DNA of 64,000 bases from Candidatus Nitrosocosmicus franklandus (GCF_900696045.1 NZ_LR216287.1:2275854-2339853), one strand, 5' to 3'; counted from the stretch's first letter, positions 45,577 to 55,599 are shown. A program made the numbers and translations. The notes: a model not told the origin generated them from the sequence alone.

Positions 45577-46173
45577 TTAAAACGAATCAAATCCTCCCAT
45601 ATCCATTCCTCCAAAGTCTGCGTCACTAAAGTCTCCACCACCGTCGTCTGATGCGGCGCCAGTATCTTCAGCACCTGTAGTACCAGACTCGCTTCCTTGA
45701 GCTTCAGCCTGAGTCGTTTCCGCTGGAGTCATTGACATTCCCATAAATGACATCATAGATGTAAACATTACCATATTTATTAATCCAGAAAATAACATCA
45801 TGGGCATCCAGGCTCTATTATCTTCCATATAGCTTTGCAGTTGGGCCTTATTACCTGTCTCGTATAACTGCTGCATATATTTTGATTTGTTAGATAATTC
45901 TTGTTTTTTTGATTCTAAAACCTTGAATCCTACATCTGTAGCATAAACTTCTATTTTCTTACCTCCAAAGAATCCTTTTTTCTCATTAATAAAAACTAAT
46001 TTCTGAGCTTTTAAATCATTTACAATCAATTCTACTTCGTCCTTTGATAACCGAGTCATTTTTGCTATATCTCCTATTTTCTTGACCCCTCTTGATATTG
46101 CATCCAAAACCATGAAATGATTTGGACTTTGCTCTTGAGAACCGTTTGGAGGCATACGTGTATATGAATTCAA
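45577..46173 (-). CDS. Winged-helix protein with Met-rich hydrophobic segment and acidic/Gly tail
   Basis: 198 aa in three parts. Residues about 18-80 form a winged helix (FMVLDAISRGVKKIGDIAKM, RLSKDEVELIVNDLKAQKLV, then the wing KKGFFGGKKIEVYATDVG). Residues about 115-150 contain WMPMMLFSGLINMVMFTSMM and SFMGMSM, a Met-rich hydrophobic stretch long enough for one membrane helix or a helical hairpin. The tail is disordered and acidic with GGG and GGMDMGGFDSF. It could be a membrane-associated transcription factor or an anchor with a repurposed winged helix. No partner is adjacent. Confidence 0.72.
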   Translation of the reverse strand: MNSYTRMPPNGSQEQSPNHFMVLDAISRGVKKIGDIAKMTRLSKDEVELIVNDLKAQKLVFINEKKGFFGGKKIEVYATDVGFKVLESKKQELSNKSKYMQQLYETGNKAQLQSYMEDNRAWMPMMLFSGLINMVMFTSMMSFMGMSMTPAETTQAEAQGSESGTTGAEDTGAASDDGGGDFSDADFGGMDMGGFDSF

Positions 46174-46424
46174 AAATATTTAAATCTTAGCGAAAACAAA
46201 ATTACAAATCCATTTTAGGAAAAATAGTTGAATACCCTCTTTTTAACTCGTATTGTTAATCGATTTAATTTATTGCCTCAATCAAAGCCGAGGTAAAACT
46301 GCATGTTAGTGTGAATTTATACCTCGATTTTTGAATCATGTTGGCGAATATTTATTTGAATATATAGATGAACCTTACAGAAAGTAACTTATTTGTTTTT
46401 ATTGGATCGTACAAAAGTAAACAA

Positions 46425-47243
46425 ATGAAGGCTGTAATTCCAGCTGGAGGATTGGGAACGCGAGGAAAACCTTTCACAGATTATTGTCCAAAAGCCATGA
46501 TCCCAATAGATGGAAGACCAATAATAGATCATGTAATTAGGTACATTTGCAAGTTTTCATCTATTTCTGAAATCATAATTGTTTGTGAATTTGATTCGTT
46601 TGGTAAACAGATCATTAACTATTTTGAAGGAAAGGAAAACCTAATTGGAAAAAAAATCCGATTTATTGAAGATAAGAAAGGTGGCACTGGAGGGGCATTG
46701 CTTCAATGCCAAGATCTTTTGAGAAACGAATCTTGCTTTCTGATATGGTATACTGATAATCTTTGTGCGATTGATTTGGATGACATGTATAAAAAATTTG
46801 AATTTTTGGGGATTGGTATGCAAGAGAATCATGCTTTGGGAATGATTGTGACCAGGTCTAGGCGTTACGAGGAAACAGGTAGGGTATTGATCAAAAGACG
46901 CAACACTGATAACATTTACACAATACAATCCTTTATCGAAAAACCTGTGATAAATCTGGAGTATCCTGAAGCACTAGGAATATATCTTTTTAGTCAGAAA
47001 ATCTTTGATGTATTATTGCAATATGTCAATTCAAATACTTCACAATCCTTTGATTTGTCTGCAGATATCTTGGCAGCCACAAGACCAGATCTACAGTCGA
47101 TGTTATACAGTTATGATATAGACAATTCTCAAAAGGAATGGATCGATGTTGAATCTCCTACTTCTATATATAGGAACGCGAAACGCATAAAAACTATTCT
47201 CAAACAGATGAATGCCGTAAGAGATCAAGCAATGATGGATTAA
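46425..47243 (+). CDS. Sugar-phosphate nucleotidyltransferase
   Basis: 272 aa when started at the ATG at 46425, which opens with the family's usual N-terminus MKAVIPAGGLGTRGKPFTDY. The frame is open from 46368, but a TATA box at 46347-46354 places transcription start downstream of that codon. Other marks are CPKAMIPIDGRPIIDHVIRY, FIEDKKGGTGGALLQC (Gly-rich base-binding loop), FLIWYTDNL and VESPTSIYRN. The enzyme would couple a sugar-1-phosphate with an NTP (RmlA/GalU-like), feeding glycan synthesis, and could supply glycosyltransferases such as the one at 1-621. Sugar and nucleotide are unknown. No C-terminal acyltransferase repeat domain is present. Confidence 0.9.
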   Translation: MKAVIPAGGLGTRGKPFTDYCPKAMIPIDGRPIIDHVIRYICKFSSISEIIIVCEFDSFGKQIINYFEGKENLIGKKIRFIEDKKGGTGGALLQCQDLLRNESCFLIWYTDNLCAIDLDDMYKKFEFLGIGMQENHALGMIVTRSRRYEETGRVLIKRRNTDNIYTIQSFIEKPVINLEYPEALGIYLFSQKIFDVLLQYVNSNTSQSFDLSADILAATRPDLQSMLYSYDIDNSQKEWIDVESPTSIYRNAKRIKTILKQMNAVRDQAMMD

Positions 47244-48160
47244 ACTTTTTTCGAAATCATCGAATTATATTATTTTGGTTAGATACAGATACGTTAATTT
47301 GATTGATAAAGTCGATTGATTCATATTCTATGCTTTTTAAGTTGGCAAGCACAAGTCAGAAAGTAATAAAAGTAGAATTGGCTGATAATTACTGGAATGC
47401 TTTACCATTGGTATAATTGCTTAAGCAGATGCTATTTTACTGAATCTAATTACTATGTCAATTATGGTAATCTACATCATACCTTACTCATTATTTTTTT
47501 GTGTCGATAAAGTATTGAACTTTGCGGCAACTAATCCGAAAACCGTTAATCCAGCTCTAGTCTAGTATCATGATATTCAAGACATTAATGTAGAGTTGTG
47601 TTTCTTGGGATACTGTTCCTGTTATGACGCGCAATCCTCACACTTCAATTTATTATGGGATATAGTTTCCAGTAACTGAACCCGTAGAAACAATGCTCAG
47701 TAGTACTTTGCGTTGTGATAATCTGCTATCTGAAAACAAATGTTAAATAAAGTCCATCTAATCCTATGCAGCTTTTGTCTAGTTATCAAAGAACAAGACA
47801 CATATAGAATGATAAATGTTACTTAGGGACCTATTTAATTTAAGCTTTATTCTATATGATACATAATACATCTTACTTTTACGGGTAACATATGTTCATG
47901 ACCATATTCGGATGAGTTCGATTTTGAAGAAAATAAAGAAAACCGCTAATGGTATTTTCTATATCAAACGACTGATGAATGTAGGTCGTTTATTTTGTGA
48001 TATCCAAACTGGTGATCTATAATCTTATTTCAAACTATAATCCAAATTTCCATTTCTTATATTTTTGTTGATAGTACTCTATCAATCAAAAATTGGTCGA
48101 TTTGTATATTTATTTTACTATTAGAGCTAATAAAACTGAGTAAAATATTTCTTTATAGGG
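47244..48160. other. Gene-free stretch
   Basis: About 0.9 kb. A 28-codon ORF from 47330 (MLFKLASTSQKVIKVELADN…) has no promoter and is not called. No structure recognised. Confidence 0.5.
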
Positions 48161-48168
48161 TATATAAA
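48161..48168 (+). promoter_or_regulatory. TATA box of the dodecin gene
   Basis: tatataaa is centred about 29 bp before the ATG at 48194, predicting an almost leaderless mRNA. Confidence 0.7.
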
Positions 48169-48193
48169 GTATAATATTTAAAAAATTGATATA

Positions 48194-48409
48194 ATGACAC
48201 ATGTGGCTAAGATTATTGAAATTGTAGGGGCTTCTCCAACAAGTTGGGAAGATGCAGCGCAGGTGGCACTAGCTGAGGCCAAGAAAACAATTCATGGTAT
48301 AACGGGTATTGAGCTAAAAGACATGACTGCAAAAGTAGATTCTAATACCGGGAAAATAACCCAATACCACTCGACTGTAAAAATAGCATTTGGGGTAGAA
48401 CATTCCTAA
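48194..48409 (+). CDS. Dodecin (flavin-binding storage protein)
   Basis: 71 aa, the standard dodecin length. One helix (WEDAAQVALAEAKKTIHGI) packs on a three-stranded sheet; KIIEIVGASPTSWEDA, GIELKDMTAKVDSNTGKITQ and YHSTVKIAFGVE follow the family plan. Dodecins form hollow dodecamers that bind and quench riboflavin, FMN or lumichrome. The tryptophan in TSWEDA is the residue that stacks on the flavin in archaeal dodecins. The stop codon overlaps that of the convergent membrane-protein gene by four bases. Confidence 0.95.
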   Translation: MTHVAKIIEIVGASPTSWEDAAQVALAEAKKTIHGITGIELKDMTAKVDSNTGKITQYHSTVKIAFGVEHS

Positions 48410-49275
48410 TTCTTTTTTATATTCTTGGGTCTTGTGTTTGTATTATTACTGTTTGTGTTACCTGCATCGGGCAAAAATGCTAGATAACTTATTCTTACAA
48501 TAAAGGCAATCCCGAATAACAAATACCCTAAATTATAAAACAAATCGGATAGATAGGTGTTTTCATCACTTAGGATACGAAAGAGATCATTAAATCCAAA
48601 AATAACGTCTGCAACAAAGAAAATTATTCCCCCCATGGATATAAAAATCCAGAAATTATGTCCCTTGTTTAACGAGATTGTTCTTCCCCTAAGATAAAAT
48701 ATGATCGAACCCATTACTATAAACAGATCAACAATTGGGTAGACAAATAATAAGGTGAGATCTGCTTCGCTGCCACTAAAGGAATGGATGTCGTACACAA
48801 AAATTGAAACATACAGGATATAAAATGCTACTAGAGAGAACGTAATAATGGCGCTTAAAATGTAAGCAAGCTCTATTTTGTAAACTTTATTCATTAGCCA
48901 TAAGAAAGCGAAGAAAAAGATATATCCCATAACATAAAATAAATCCGCAAACGAAGGGTACGCATCTATTTGAAGGTAACCATTGATGTAGCCATACAAT
49001 ATCTCAGCGATAAACCAGCATGAAAATGACAAGAGAATAAATAATTCTCTATTGTTAATTTTGCCTATAGAATTTGAATATTTTAATATAAAAATTAAAC
49101 TCAAGCCAGAAAGGATACCTGATGACAAAATATTTGCAATATTATAATTACCAAAATTTCCTGAAAAGTATAAAATAAATGCGCATGTCTCAACAACTAT
49201 AAAAAATATTAAAACCGATTTTATCGACAAATTGCGAATCAAACTTGAATTGATTAAATTAGTCAAGATTCGCAA
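48406..49275 (-). CDS. Integral membrane protein, about nine TM helices
   Basis: 289 aa, family not recognised. Hydrophobic helices run through the whole chain (for example SVLIFFIVVETCAFILYFSG, ELFILLSFSCWFIAEILYGY, FADLFYVMGYIFFFAFLWLM). The tail is Asn/Lys-rich and cytoplasmic-looking (NTNSNNTNTRPKNIKKN). A motif PSFADLFYVMGYIFF and FNDLFRILSDENTYLSDLFY recall membrane sensor domains found before GGDEF or kinase modules, but no output domain follows. Start is TTG. It converges with dodecin, and both stops overlap. Confidence 0.7.
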   Translation of the reverse strand: MRILTNLINSSLIRNLSIKSVLIFFIVVETCAFILYFSGNFGNYNIANILSSGILSGLSLIFILKYSNSIGKINNRELFILLSFSCWFIAEILYGYINGYLQIDAYPSFADLFYVMGYIFFFAFLWLMNKVYKIELAYILSAIITFSLVAFYILYVSIFVYDIHSFSGSEADLTLLFVYPIVDLFIVMGSIIFYLRGRTISLNKGHNFWIFISMGGIIFFVADVIFGFNDLFRILSDENTYLSDLFYNLGYLLFGIAFIVRISYLAFLPDAGNTNSNNTNTRPKNIKKN

Positions 49276-49608
49276 TTTTACTAATATCTAAGTTACAGTC
49301 TCATGAATATATTACTTTACAGATAAGAAATTGTCAATAGGTATAACTATGAATAAAATGCTATCAAACTCTAAGAAAATTTTTGTAATTTCACTCGTCA
49401 GAAAATAATTTAACAGTTTTTAATTTGGTTTTACTTTTATTTCTATCCATTCATTAATTCAGTTGTATTCATACTCTAGCAAAAACTATGGGCATAATTG
49501 AAAATTGTTTGACTAGACTAGTTATTCTAAAAACCTTCTTTCTAAAAAAGTTAATAATGTTATAAGATTTGAAATCAAACCAACCATGGTTTTTAATGAA
49601 AAGATAGA
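49276..49608. other. Gene-free stretch
   Basis: Promoter side of the membrane-protein gene. Nothing else recognised. Confidence 0.5.
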
Positions 49609-49818
49609 TTATCTAAAGAATAAACGTTCTTGATAAGACCAATCTCTTGTCTCTGGCCTAATTTTCCTTACACGAGAAGGTTCATCCCACCAACCCATCA
49701 ATCCTTTGCATTGACTGCATCTAAGTTCGGTTCTTGATCCACTAATTTTGTAAAACTCGATTGTCTTTGACTTGTCTGTTCCAAAACGATTGCAGTTGCA
49801 ATACTTAATCCAATGCAA
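49609..49818 (-). CDS. Small zinc-ribbon-like protein
   Basis: 69 aa. Two cysteine pairs, IKYCNCNRFG and ELRCSQCKGLMG, are 24 residues apart, as in a zinc ribbon; the rest is basic and aromatic (WWDEPSRVRKIRPETRDWSY). The start is TTG. On the minus strand a TATA box (cttttata on plus, 49843-49850) is centred about 28 bp upstream, giving the leaderless spacing seen at other genes, which supports this small gene. Function is unknown; nucleic-acid or protein binding is typical for such folds. Confidence 0.62.
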   Translation of the reverse strand: MHWIKYCNCNRFGTDKSKTIEFYKISGSRTELRCSQCKGLMGWWDEPSRVRKIRPETRDWSYQERLFFR

Positions 49819-50695
49819 TATAGTTTGGTGTGGCCAAAATTGCTTTTATACATTCTGAATCATTGATTAGTGGATTTAAGATTATGGAATAATACTAACA
49901 AATAGTTAATAATATGTTTTAGGAGTACACACCTCTCTTGAGAAATTGTTGTCTGTTAATTAATGTAAGGTAATCTGAGTACGGGTAATAATGCTATTAT
50001 CAAATGAATTTGCCTCTCATCTAAATAATTTGATTGGAATTCTGTCCAAATCCATATAAAATAAATTATTATTTCAACATGTGTCCGCCATTGGTTTCTT
50101 TTTTATTTTGGAAGTTAATTCACATGGGTTAAATAGACTATTATCTAAGAAATGCAATTCTGTCACGTGCTATTGAGGTACGGAGAGCCAATACAATCTT
50201 GCCTGTCATGTACTCTTTTCAGTATGATGAAAGTAAACATCAACCTTCAGAGAAATCAAAAATCCGCTAATTGTATGATCCTATTTATTGAAATACTTTT
50301 CCATCTTGTTAGAAAAGATCTCTGGATGATTGTTAGTTTCTTTATACAATTTCTAGACTCTATTTACTTTCGTTCAAAAGTAGCGATCACGAATTATTCT
50401 TTTTTGTTAAAATGACACTAGTGCTCATGACTATGCATAGGCAAGTATGGTGAACCTCAAATCTTTGTTATATTTCCATTATTACATCATTATATATTAT
50501 CATGATAATAGGGGTGAAGAGTCTACCTACATAATTTTTTAAACAACATGCATTTTATGAACTCGATTAAACTTGGGTTATCCAAGATGTCAAAACACGA
50601 ATTGCTCAATAATTCCATATCCAACTATTGTACTATTGCTGATCGTACTATAGTATTGCGATTTGATAATTTTACACCAGGTTATACTAAGAGGC
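49819..50695. other. Gene-poor stretch
   Basis: An 87-codon open frame at 50152-50415 has no motif and no well-placed promoter and is not called. No RNA or repeat recognised. Confidence 0.5.
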
Positions 50696-51349
50696 TTATT
50701 TTTTTAATAACTTAAAAGCATGGTTTCCGGAACCTGACTTAATATAGTAATTTATCCAGATCATTGCTAGTGGTTCTAACAGTCTACTTTGGTCAATACC
50801 GCCTAGGTCTATTGTTTCCCACCCAAATGGTTTGGTAAGTATTTCAATTACTTTGTTTTTTGCGTCCTGTGAATTGCCGCAAATAAACATTGTGGGTGGA
50901 CCACATGGAAAATCTGGTCTGATCATATGTGGGTTTCCTATGATGTTGAATGCCTTTACCACAAAGGAATCAGAAAGGATCGATTGAATTATTTCTCCTG
51001 CTGATTTATCAAATCCAATTGATAGTCTTGGGGAACTGTTGTCTGTAAAATCTAGCGGATTAGTAGTATCGACAACTATCTTATCTTTAAAATTGGTCGG
51101 AATTGCTAGATCAATTGCGTTTTCAGTTCCACTCCATAGTGTTGCGATTATTATTAAATCTCCAAATGCTGAAGCTTCTGCAAATGTTCCTACAAAGGCC
51201 TTATCCTTGTTGGTTGCTTCCTGTAGCCATGATTGGATCTCTTTTTTTTCGGGGTTCCTTGTTCCAATCATTACGTGATGGCCCAAATCGATACATCCGC
51301 TTCCCAATCTACATCCAACTTCTCCTGAACCTATTATTCCAATTTTCAT
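50696..51349 (-). CDS. npdG: F420-dependent NADP reductase-like oxidoreductase
   Basis: 217 aa with an N-terminal Rossmann fold (KIGIIGSGEVGCRLGSGCID), the arginine that favours NADP (GTRNPEK), and the NpdG/FNO pattern: DLIIIATLWSGTENAID, KIVVDTTNPLDFTD, SDSFVVKAFNIIGNPHM, PTMFICGN and DLGGIDQSRLLEPLAMIWIN. Family members transfer hydride between F420H2 and NADP+. Some homologues are ferric or metallo-reductase domains, so the electron partner is not proven. The luciferase-like enzyme at 32545 might use the same cofactor pool. ATG start, single gene. Confidence 0.88.
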   Translation of the reverse strand: MKIGIIGSGEVGCRLGSGCIDLGHHVMIGTRNPEKKEIQSWLQEATNKDKAFVGTFAEASAFGDLIIIATLWSGTENAIDLAIPTNFKDKIVVDTTNPLDFTDNSSPRLSIGFDKSAGEIIQSILSDSFVVKAFNIIGNPHMIRPDFPCGPPTMFICGNSQDAKNKVIEILTKPFGWETIDLGGIDQSRLLEPLAMIWINYYIKSGSGNHAFKLLKK

Positions 51350-51588
51350 AATTACAGCTTACGTTTGTTTATCAAAACTTAAATCTTTTTAATTAAAATG
51401 TCGTAATAGTAAAGGACGTCTTTTTTTTACAATAATTTGACATTCAAATCTTTGTTGAAAATAATGGTAGTATTCCAATATGTAACGGGCTCTTTCATTA
51501 AGTCATTCATTATTGATTGCTCAAAGGGCATACTTGGTAAGGAAGTTTTTATCCAGACAAAAATTCTTAAAATAAAGATTATCATGCT
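51350..51588. other. Short intergenic region
   Basis: Contains a T-run on the plus strand at 51421-51429 and the presumed promoter of the reductase; no gene. Confidence 0.4.
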
Positions 51589-52092
51589 TTATACTTTCAA
51601 GTTGTAGTTGATTTCTTCTAATAAAATATTGATATGACTAATATGTGTGCCATTCCAATACACTTTCAGACAATTAGTACATCTATAGGCAGTGTCGATA
51701 TGGTCAAACACATTGTAAGGTATCTCCTTAATTACAGAGTTCTTATTAACAGTATAGAGAGAGCCGTTACACATCCCACATCGGGTTAATGAATTAGGTA
51801 ACAAATCTATATGCTTTATTTGACAGCCTTTTAGCAATTCAATTAATATACCTGTTTCATCAATCCGTGATGGTAAGATTACTAGAACTCCTTTGCTTTT
51901 TAACCTATGATAAAGTTGCCTATCCTTAGTAACTAGAATTCTCTTCTGTTGGAGAACCTCTTTGATCAAAAGATCATCGCTTATATTTGACTCATACTTG
52001 GTATCAAAACCAAACAATCTTAGCTTCTTTGCAATGTTTCCTAGCATAGCATCAATAACAAAAACCGGGTGATTGTTGTATGCGAGACTCAT
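51589..52092 (-). CDS. Mut7-C RNase-domain protein with zinc ribbon
   Basis: 167 aa of the Mut7-C (PIN-fold RNase) family. FVIDAMLGNIAKKLRLFGFD at about 11-30 is the family's N-terminal signature with the first acidic residue. ILVTKDRQLYHRLKSKGVLV supplies the second acidic and basic positions. The C-terminal half carries two CxxC pairs (RCGMCNG and RCTNCLK) for one zinc. These proteins are predicted RNases, possibly in rRNA or tRNA processing. The YjbQ-like gene lies just upstream on the same strand, so the two probably form an operon. Confidence 0.92.
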   Translation of the reverse strand: MSLAYNNHPVFVIDAMLGNIAKKLRLFGFDTKYESNISDDLLIKEVLQQKRILVTKDRQLYHRLKSKGVLVILPSRIDETGILIELLKGCQIKHIDLLPNSLTRCGMCNGSLYTVNKNSVIKEIPYNVFDHIDTAYRCTNCLKVYWNGTHISHINILLEEINYNLKV

Positions 52093-52131
52093 TATTCTTG
52101 TATGTAATATATTATTAAATTAATATGCAAC

Positions 52132-52551
52132 CTATTCTCCGATAATTTGTATAATAATTTTTCTTTCTCTTGATCTTGTGTCCAATTCAATTAATATTGT
52201 CTGTTGCCATATTCCCAGACATAGTCGACCATTGATAAATGGAATTGTTAAACCCGGACCAATTAAAGATGAACGAATATGTGAATGACCATTCCCATCA
52301 TGCCATGCTTTGTCATGCTCATAAATAATCCCTTTGGGAACAATTTTATCTAGAGTTTTTGAAAGGTCCTTCTTCAAGCCTGGTTCATACTCTATTGTTG
52401 TGATTGCTGCAGTAGAGCCAACGACAAAAACAGTGACAATTCCATTTTGTAATGTACAATCATTAATTGTTGCAGCGACTATGTCTGTTAAATTGATAAT
52501 ATCGTTTTCTCCGCGGGTTTTAGTTGAATATTCGCTAGTTACTATCGGCAT
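52132..52551 (-). CDS. YjbQ/UPF0047 family protein
   Basis: 139 aa when started at the ATG at 52551; the frame is open from a TTG at 52572. An A/T-rich TATA-like element on the minus strand (plus about 52575-52586) is spaced for the ATG. The family marks are GIVTVFVVGSTAAITTIEYE, YEHDKAWHDGNGHSHIRSSL with several conserved His, and GRLCLGIWQQTILIELDTRS. E. coli YjbQ has weak thiamine-phosphate synthase activity, but the true role is unsettled. It is 39 bp upstream of the Mut7-C gene and probably cotranscribed. Confidence 0.93.
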   Translation of the reverse strand: MPIVTSEYSTKTRGENDIINLTDIVAATINDCTLQNGIVTVFVVGSTAAITTIEYEPGLKKDLSKTLDKIVPKGIIYEHDKAWHDGNGHSHIRSSLIGPGLTIPFINGRLCLGIWQQTILIELDTRSRERKIIIQIIGE

Positions 52552-52816
52552 TTGAGAAATTGAGAAATACAAATTTATTTAAATTTATTTTTGATTCAAA
52601 GTCTTTTGTGTTTCATCGATCTTTACTAATCTTATAATTTTAGTGTTAAAGGATAGCAATAGACATGCGTATCAGTAATGAGTAAAAAATACTTCGAAAT
52701 TCTTGCCTATTTTTTGACAGATATTTGATTGAATTTGGTTAGTACATTCAACCTATTTGAAAACTTCAGTTTAATGTATTTATGATTTATAAATCACGAC
52801 TTGTCAAAGAAGAGGC

Positions 52817-54064
52817 ATGCTTTCAAATGTTGGAAACTCCAGAAAAAACAATGACAATAATCTTATAATCAAACCATATGAATTGAAGAAAAAAATGGAT
52901 GATGGGGATGATTTTATGATTTTAGATGTAAGAACCAAGCAAGAACATGATATGTGGTCCATCTCGTACGACAAATATCGAGATTCTATGCTGATTCCGA
53001 TTGATACGTTAATGTCTATGGAATCGCTAAAGAAACTACCAAAGGACAAAGAAATTATTACTTACTGTGCACATGGACAGCGTTCATCCTTTGCAGCAAT
53101 GGCGTTATCTTCAATGGGATATAAGGTCCGTACTGTCGAGGGGGGTATATCCGAATGGAGCAATATATATGATGTAACTGAACTCGAAATTGAAAAGACA
53201 ATTCCTCTACGAATTTGGCAAATCAGACGCATTTCAAAAGGGTGTATGAGTTATGTCATCGCATCTACAGAGGAAAAAAATGCCGTGGTATTAGATCCTA
53301 CATGTAGTATTGATAGTGTCATCGATGATCTAATAACTAACCACCAGCTTAAAATTTTAAATATAATTGATACTCATATGCATGCGGATCATTTATCTGG
53401 TGCCACGAAAATTGCTTTAAAATACAAGGCTCAGCTTAACATTAGTTCCGTAGAAAAATATGTTCTAGAGGATTTACCCGCAGAAAATCATTTAGTAATT
53501 AACCGTCTTAACGAGGGAGATAAAATAAGAATTGGAAATGGATTCTATTTAGAGGCTATTCATTCCCCGGGTCATACTGAAGGAAGTATGAGCTTTACTT
53601 TGGATCTCTACAATACCACAGAAGGGGATAACCATAAACTAGATACAACAAACAATTTTCGTAATCATTCTTTATTGATTTTCACAGGTGACACTATATT
53701 TGTCAATGGAGTTGGAAGGCCAGACTTGCACAACAAGGCACAAGAATTTACCTCCAATCTCTATCAGACATATAGTAATAAACTTTTCAGTCTGCCAGAT
53801 GATACTATAGTTTTGCCATCACATTATAGCGAAACCTTTGAACATGATAAACCTATATTTAACACTTTACGATCAATAAAATTGAAATTGGGAAATATTA
53901 CGCAGTCAGAGAACAGTTTTTCAAAATACGTCTTGGCAAATATTCCTCTGCAACCGATGAATTACGATAAAATCGTAAAAATAAATAAAAATCTCATATC
54001 CTGTGAGAATGTATTATTCAGAGATTTAGAAGCCGGACCTAATTCATGTGGAATAAGAACCTGA
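52817..54064 (+). CDS. Rhodanese-metallo-beta-lactamase fusion (persulfide dioxygenase-like)
   Basis: 415 aa. Residues about 15-120 are a rhodanese domain with catalytic C84 in ITYCAHGQRSSFAA. Residues about 130-350 are an ETHE1/glyoxalase II-type hydrolase with H187, H189, D191 and H192 in DTHMHADHLSG, then HSPGHTEGS, LIFTGDTIFVNGVGRPDL and LPSHY. ETHE1 enzymes oxidise glutathione persulfide to sulfite using Fe(II), and fused rhodaneses transfer sulfane sulfur. Domain order here is rhodanese first, the reverse of the common bacterial fusion. It probably detoxifies sulfide-derived persulfides. The gene is divergent from the YjbQ-Mut7-C pair. Confidence 0.93.
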   Translation: MLSNVGNSRKNNDNNLIIKPYELKKKMDDGDDFMILDVRTKQEHDMWSISYDKYRDSMLIPIDTLMSMESLKKLPKDKEIITYCAHGQRSSFAAMALSSMGYKVRTVEGGISEWSNIYDVTELEIEKTIPLRIWQIRRISKGCMSYVIASTEEKNAVVLDPTCSIDSVIDDLITNHQLKILNIIDTHMHADHLSGATKIALKYKAQLNISSVEKYVLEDLPAENHLVINRLNEGDKIRIGNGFYLEAIHSPGHTEGSMSFTLDLYNTTEGDNHKLDTTNNFRNHSLLIFTGDTIFVNGVGRPDLHNKAQEFTSNLYQTYSNKLFSLPDDTIVLPSHYSETFEHDKPIFNTLRSIKLKLGNITQSENSFSKYVLANIPLQPMNYDKIVKINKNLISCENVLFRDLEAGPNSCGIRT

Positions 54065-54951
54065 TAACACTCTATATCGATAATTCTTTGTAATGGTGAA
54101 ATAGCTATAACTATGAGTGAATCTCTAATAGGCAAAGAGGTAATTACAATAGTGATTATCACATATAGCATTGTTTTGATTAATGCATCTAATTTAGATC
54201 ACAATTTATATGTTAATTACTATGAATATATTGGGAAGTATCTATTACTATTATGTTACTAAACTTCTTATCCTACAAGTAAACAAGTCGATTAATTTGA
54301 TTCTAACCTGATGGTTACTTTGTCTCGTCTATACCATGGCGACAATTATTTGAAGTGATTGTGTCTATTTACAACAGTATATGCATTTCATAGTTACAAT
54401 ATGTGATAATAGATTGCTAATTCTGGTACTGGTGTGTATTTCCTGGCTGAAAGAGGCAGATGAATGGAAATTTTATCGAACCTATGTGGAGTATTAGAGG
54501 GAAATAACTTTATTTCGCATAGAAAACATCTCAATACGTTTGGAATAGAACAATATCTAAATTAATGGTTCCTGTTATTAAATTTGATAGGTGCTTTAGC
54601 TGACATATCTTAATATGCAAAAGCTATTGCCAACTACTAGATTCCTTATTTTAGTTTGTCTATATAAATAGCCAAGTGGTTTAGATTGATACTTTAGGTT
54701 AGTTGATGTTTTTAACAACATACAAATAATTGTCAATTTTTTGTAACATACTCAAATATATTACAGTTTTAGCTATATTTTGGCTTTTTTCTGAAACTTT
54801 TGATTACATGGTTTAATATGAATTGCTCTTCCTAATTCACTATGATTTTGGAAGAAACTAAATTTAATGATATTAAGAGTTACTAATTAGCTAACATTAA
54901 ATTAATGGTTTATTAACCATGCTATACTAAATTAATACAGACTGTAGGATA
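54065..54951. other. Gene-poor stretch
   Basis: A 49-codon frame at 54113-54262 (MSESLIGKEVITIVIITYSI…) could be a one-helix membrane peptide with a TATA-like tctatatc at 54071-54078, but support is weak. The rest is AT-rich. Confidence 0.4.
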
Positions 54952-55506
54952 ATGTCTATCGAATACTTGCAATATGTTGCATCAATGGGTCGCAATAATA
55001 GTAGAGGCAAAAAAGGTAAAAGGTTAACAAAATTACCATATAAAGATAAAGATTCATCAATACATTCTAGCAACCCATTTAGAGATAATTCTAGCAAGTA
55101 TAAAACTGACCGCCACGAGCTAGGTCAAAAGAAGAAATCAATTTTGGTAGCTGAATCAGATCCAGGAATCCTTTCAATTATGAAACACTATCTTAATTAT
55201 CTTGGTTATGATTATGATGCATTTAATACTGGTTATGAAGTATTAGATTTTTTATATAACTCAAATACAAGTAAAAATAAAAAATATGACATCATATTAC
55301 TCGATACTCATTTGGATAAGATATCTGGATTAGCTGTCGCAAATGAAATACGTAAAAGAAATTCATCCCAACGTATAATGATAATGAGTACCGCTGCAAA
55401 GGAACATCTTCCACACGAGCTTATCAAAAGTGCTAAAGTACATGATGCTGATTTATTTACAAAACCGTTCAGACTTTCGGAACTACTCTGCTCACTTGAT
55501 CACTAA
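54952..55506 (+). CDS. Response regulator receiver protein with basic N-terminal extension
   Basis: 184 aa. The first 60 residues are basic and disordered (NNSRGKKGKRLTKLPYKDKD), possibly contacting nucleic acid or membrane. The receiver domain follows: SILVAESDPGILSIMKHYLN with E68/D70 as acidic pocket, phospho-acceptor D118 in IILLDTHLDK, switch Ser/Thr in IMSTAAKE, and Lys171 in LFTKPF. No output domain follows. It is an orphan: no kinase is adjacent and it has about 0.9 kb of non-coding DNA upstream. Slight divergence in the acidic pocket (ESD instead of DDD) may affect phosphorylation. Confidence 0.92.
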   Translation: MSIEYLQYVASMGRNNSRGKKGKRLTKLPYKDKDSSIHSSNPFRDNSSKYKTDRHELGQKKKSILVAESDPGILSIMKHYLNYLGYDYDAFNTGYEVLDFLYNSNTSKNKKYDIILLDTHLDKISGLAVANEIRKRNSSQRIMIMSTAAKEHLPHELIKSAKVHDADLFTKPFRLSELLCSLDH

Positions 55507-55599
55507 AGTATATTTTATTGTCGTCAAACTAATTTCATGGTTCTCCCATTAACCAGTACTAAAATTTTATAAACGAGTATTAGAACGAAATCTGAGAGG

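Noticed and set aside
50152-50415. 87-codon open frame on the plus strand
   Set aside because: Composition is Phe/Ile/Leu-rich as in AT-driven translation, no motif is present, and the nearest TATA-like element would start transcription after the ATG.
54113-54262. 49-codon frame with a hydrophobic start
   Set aside because: TATA-like element is poorly spaced and the C-terminal half is Tyr/Leu noise; not strong enough to call as a gene.
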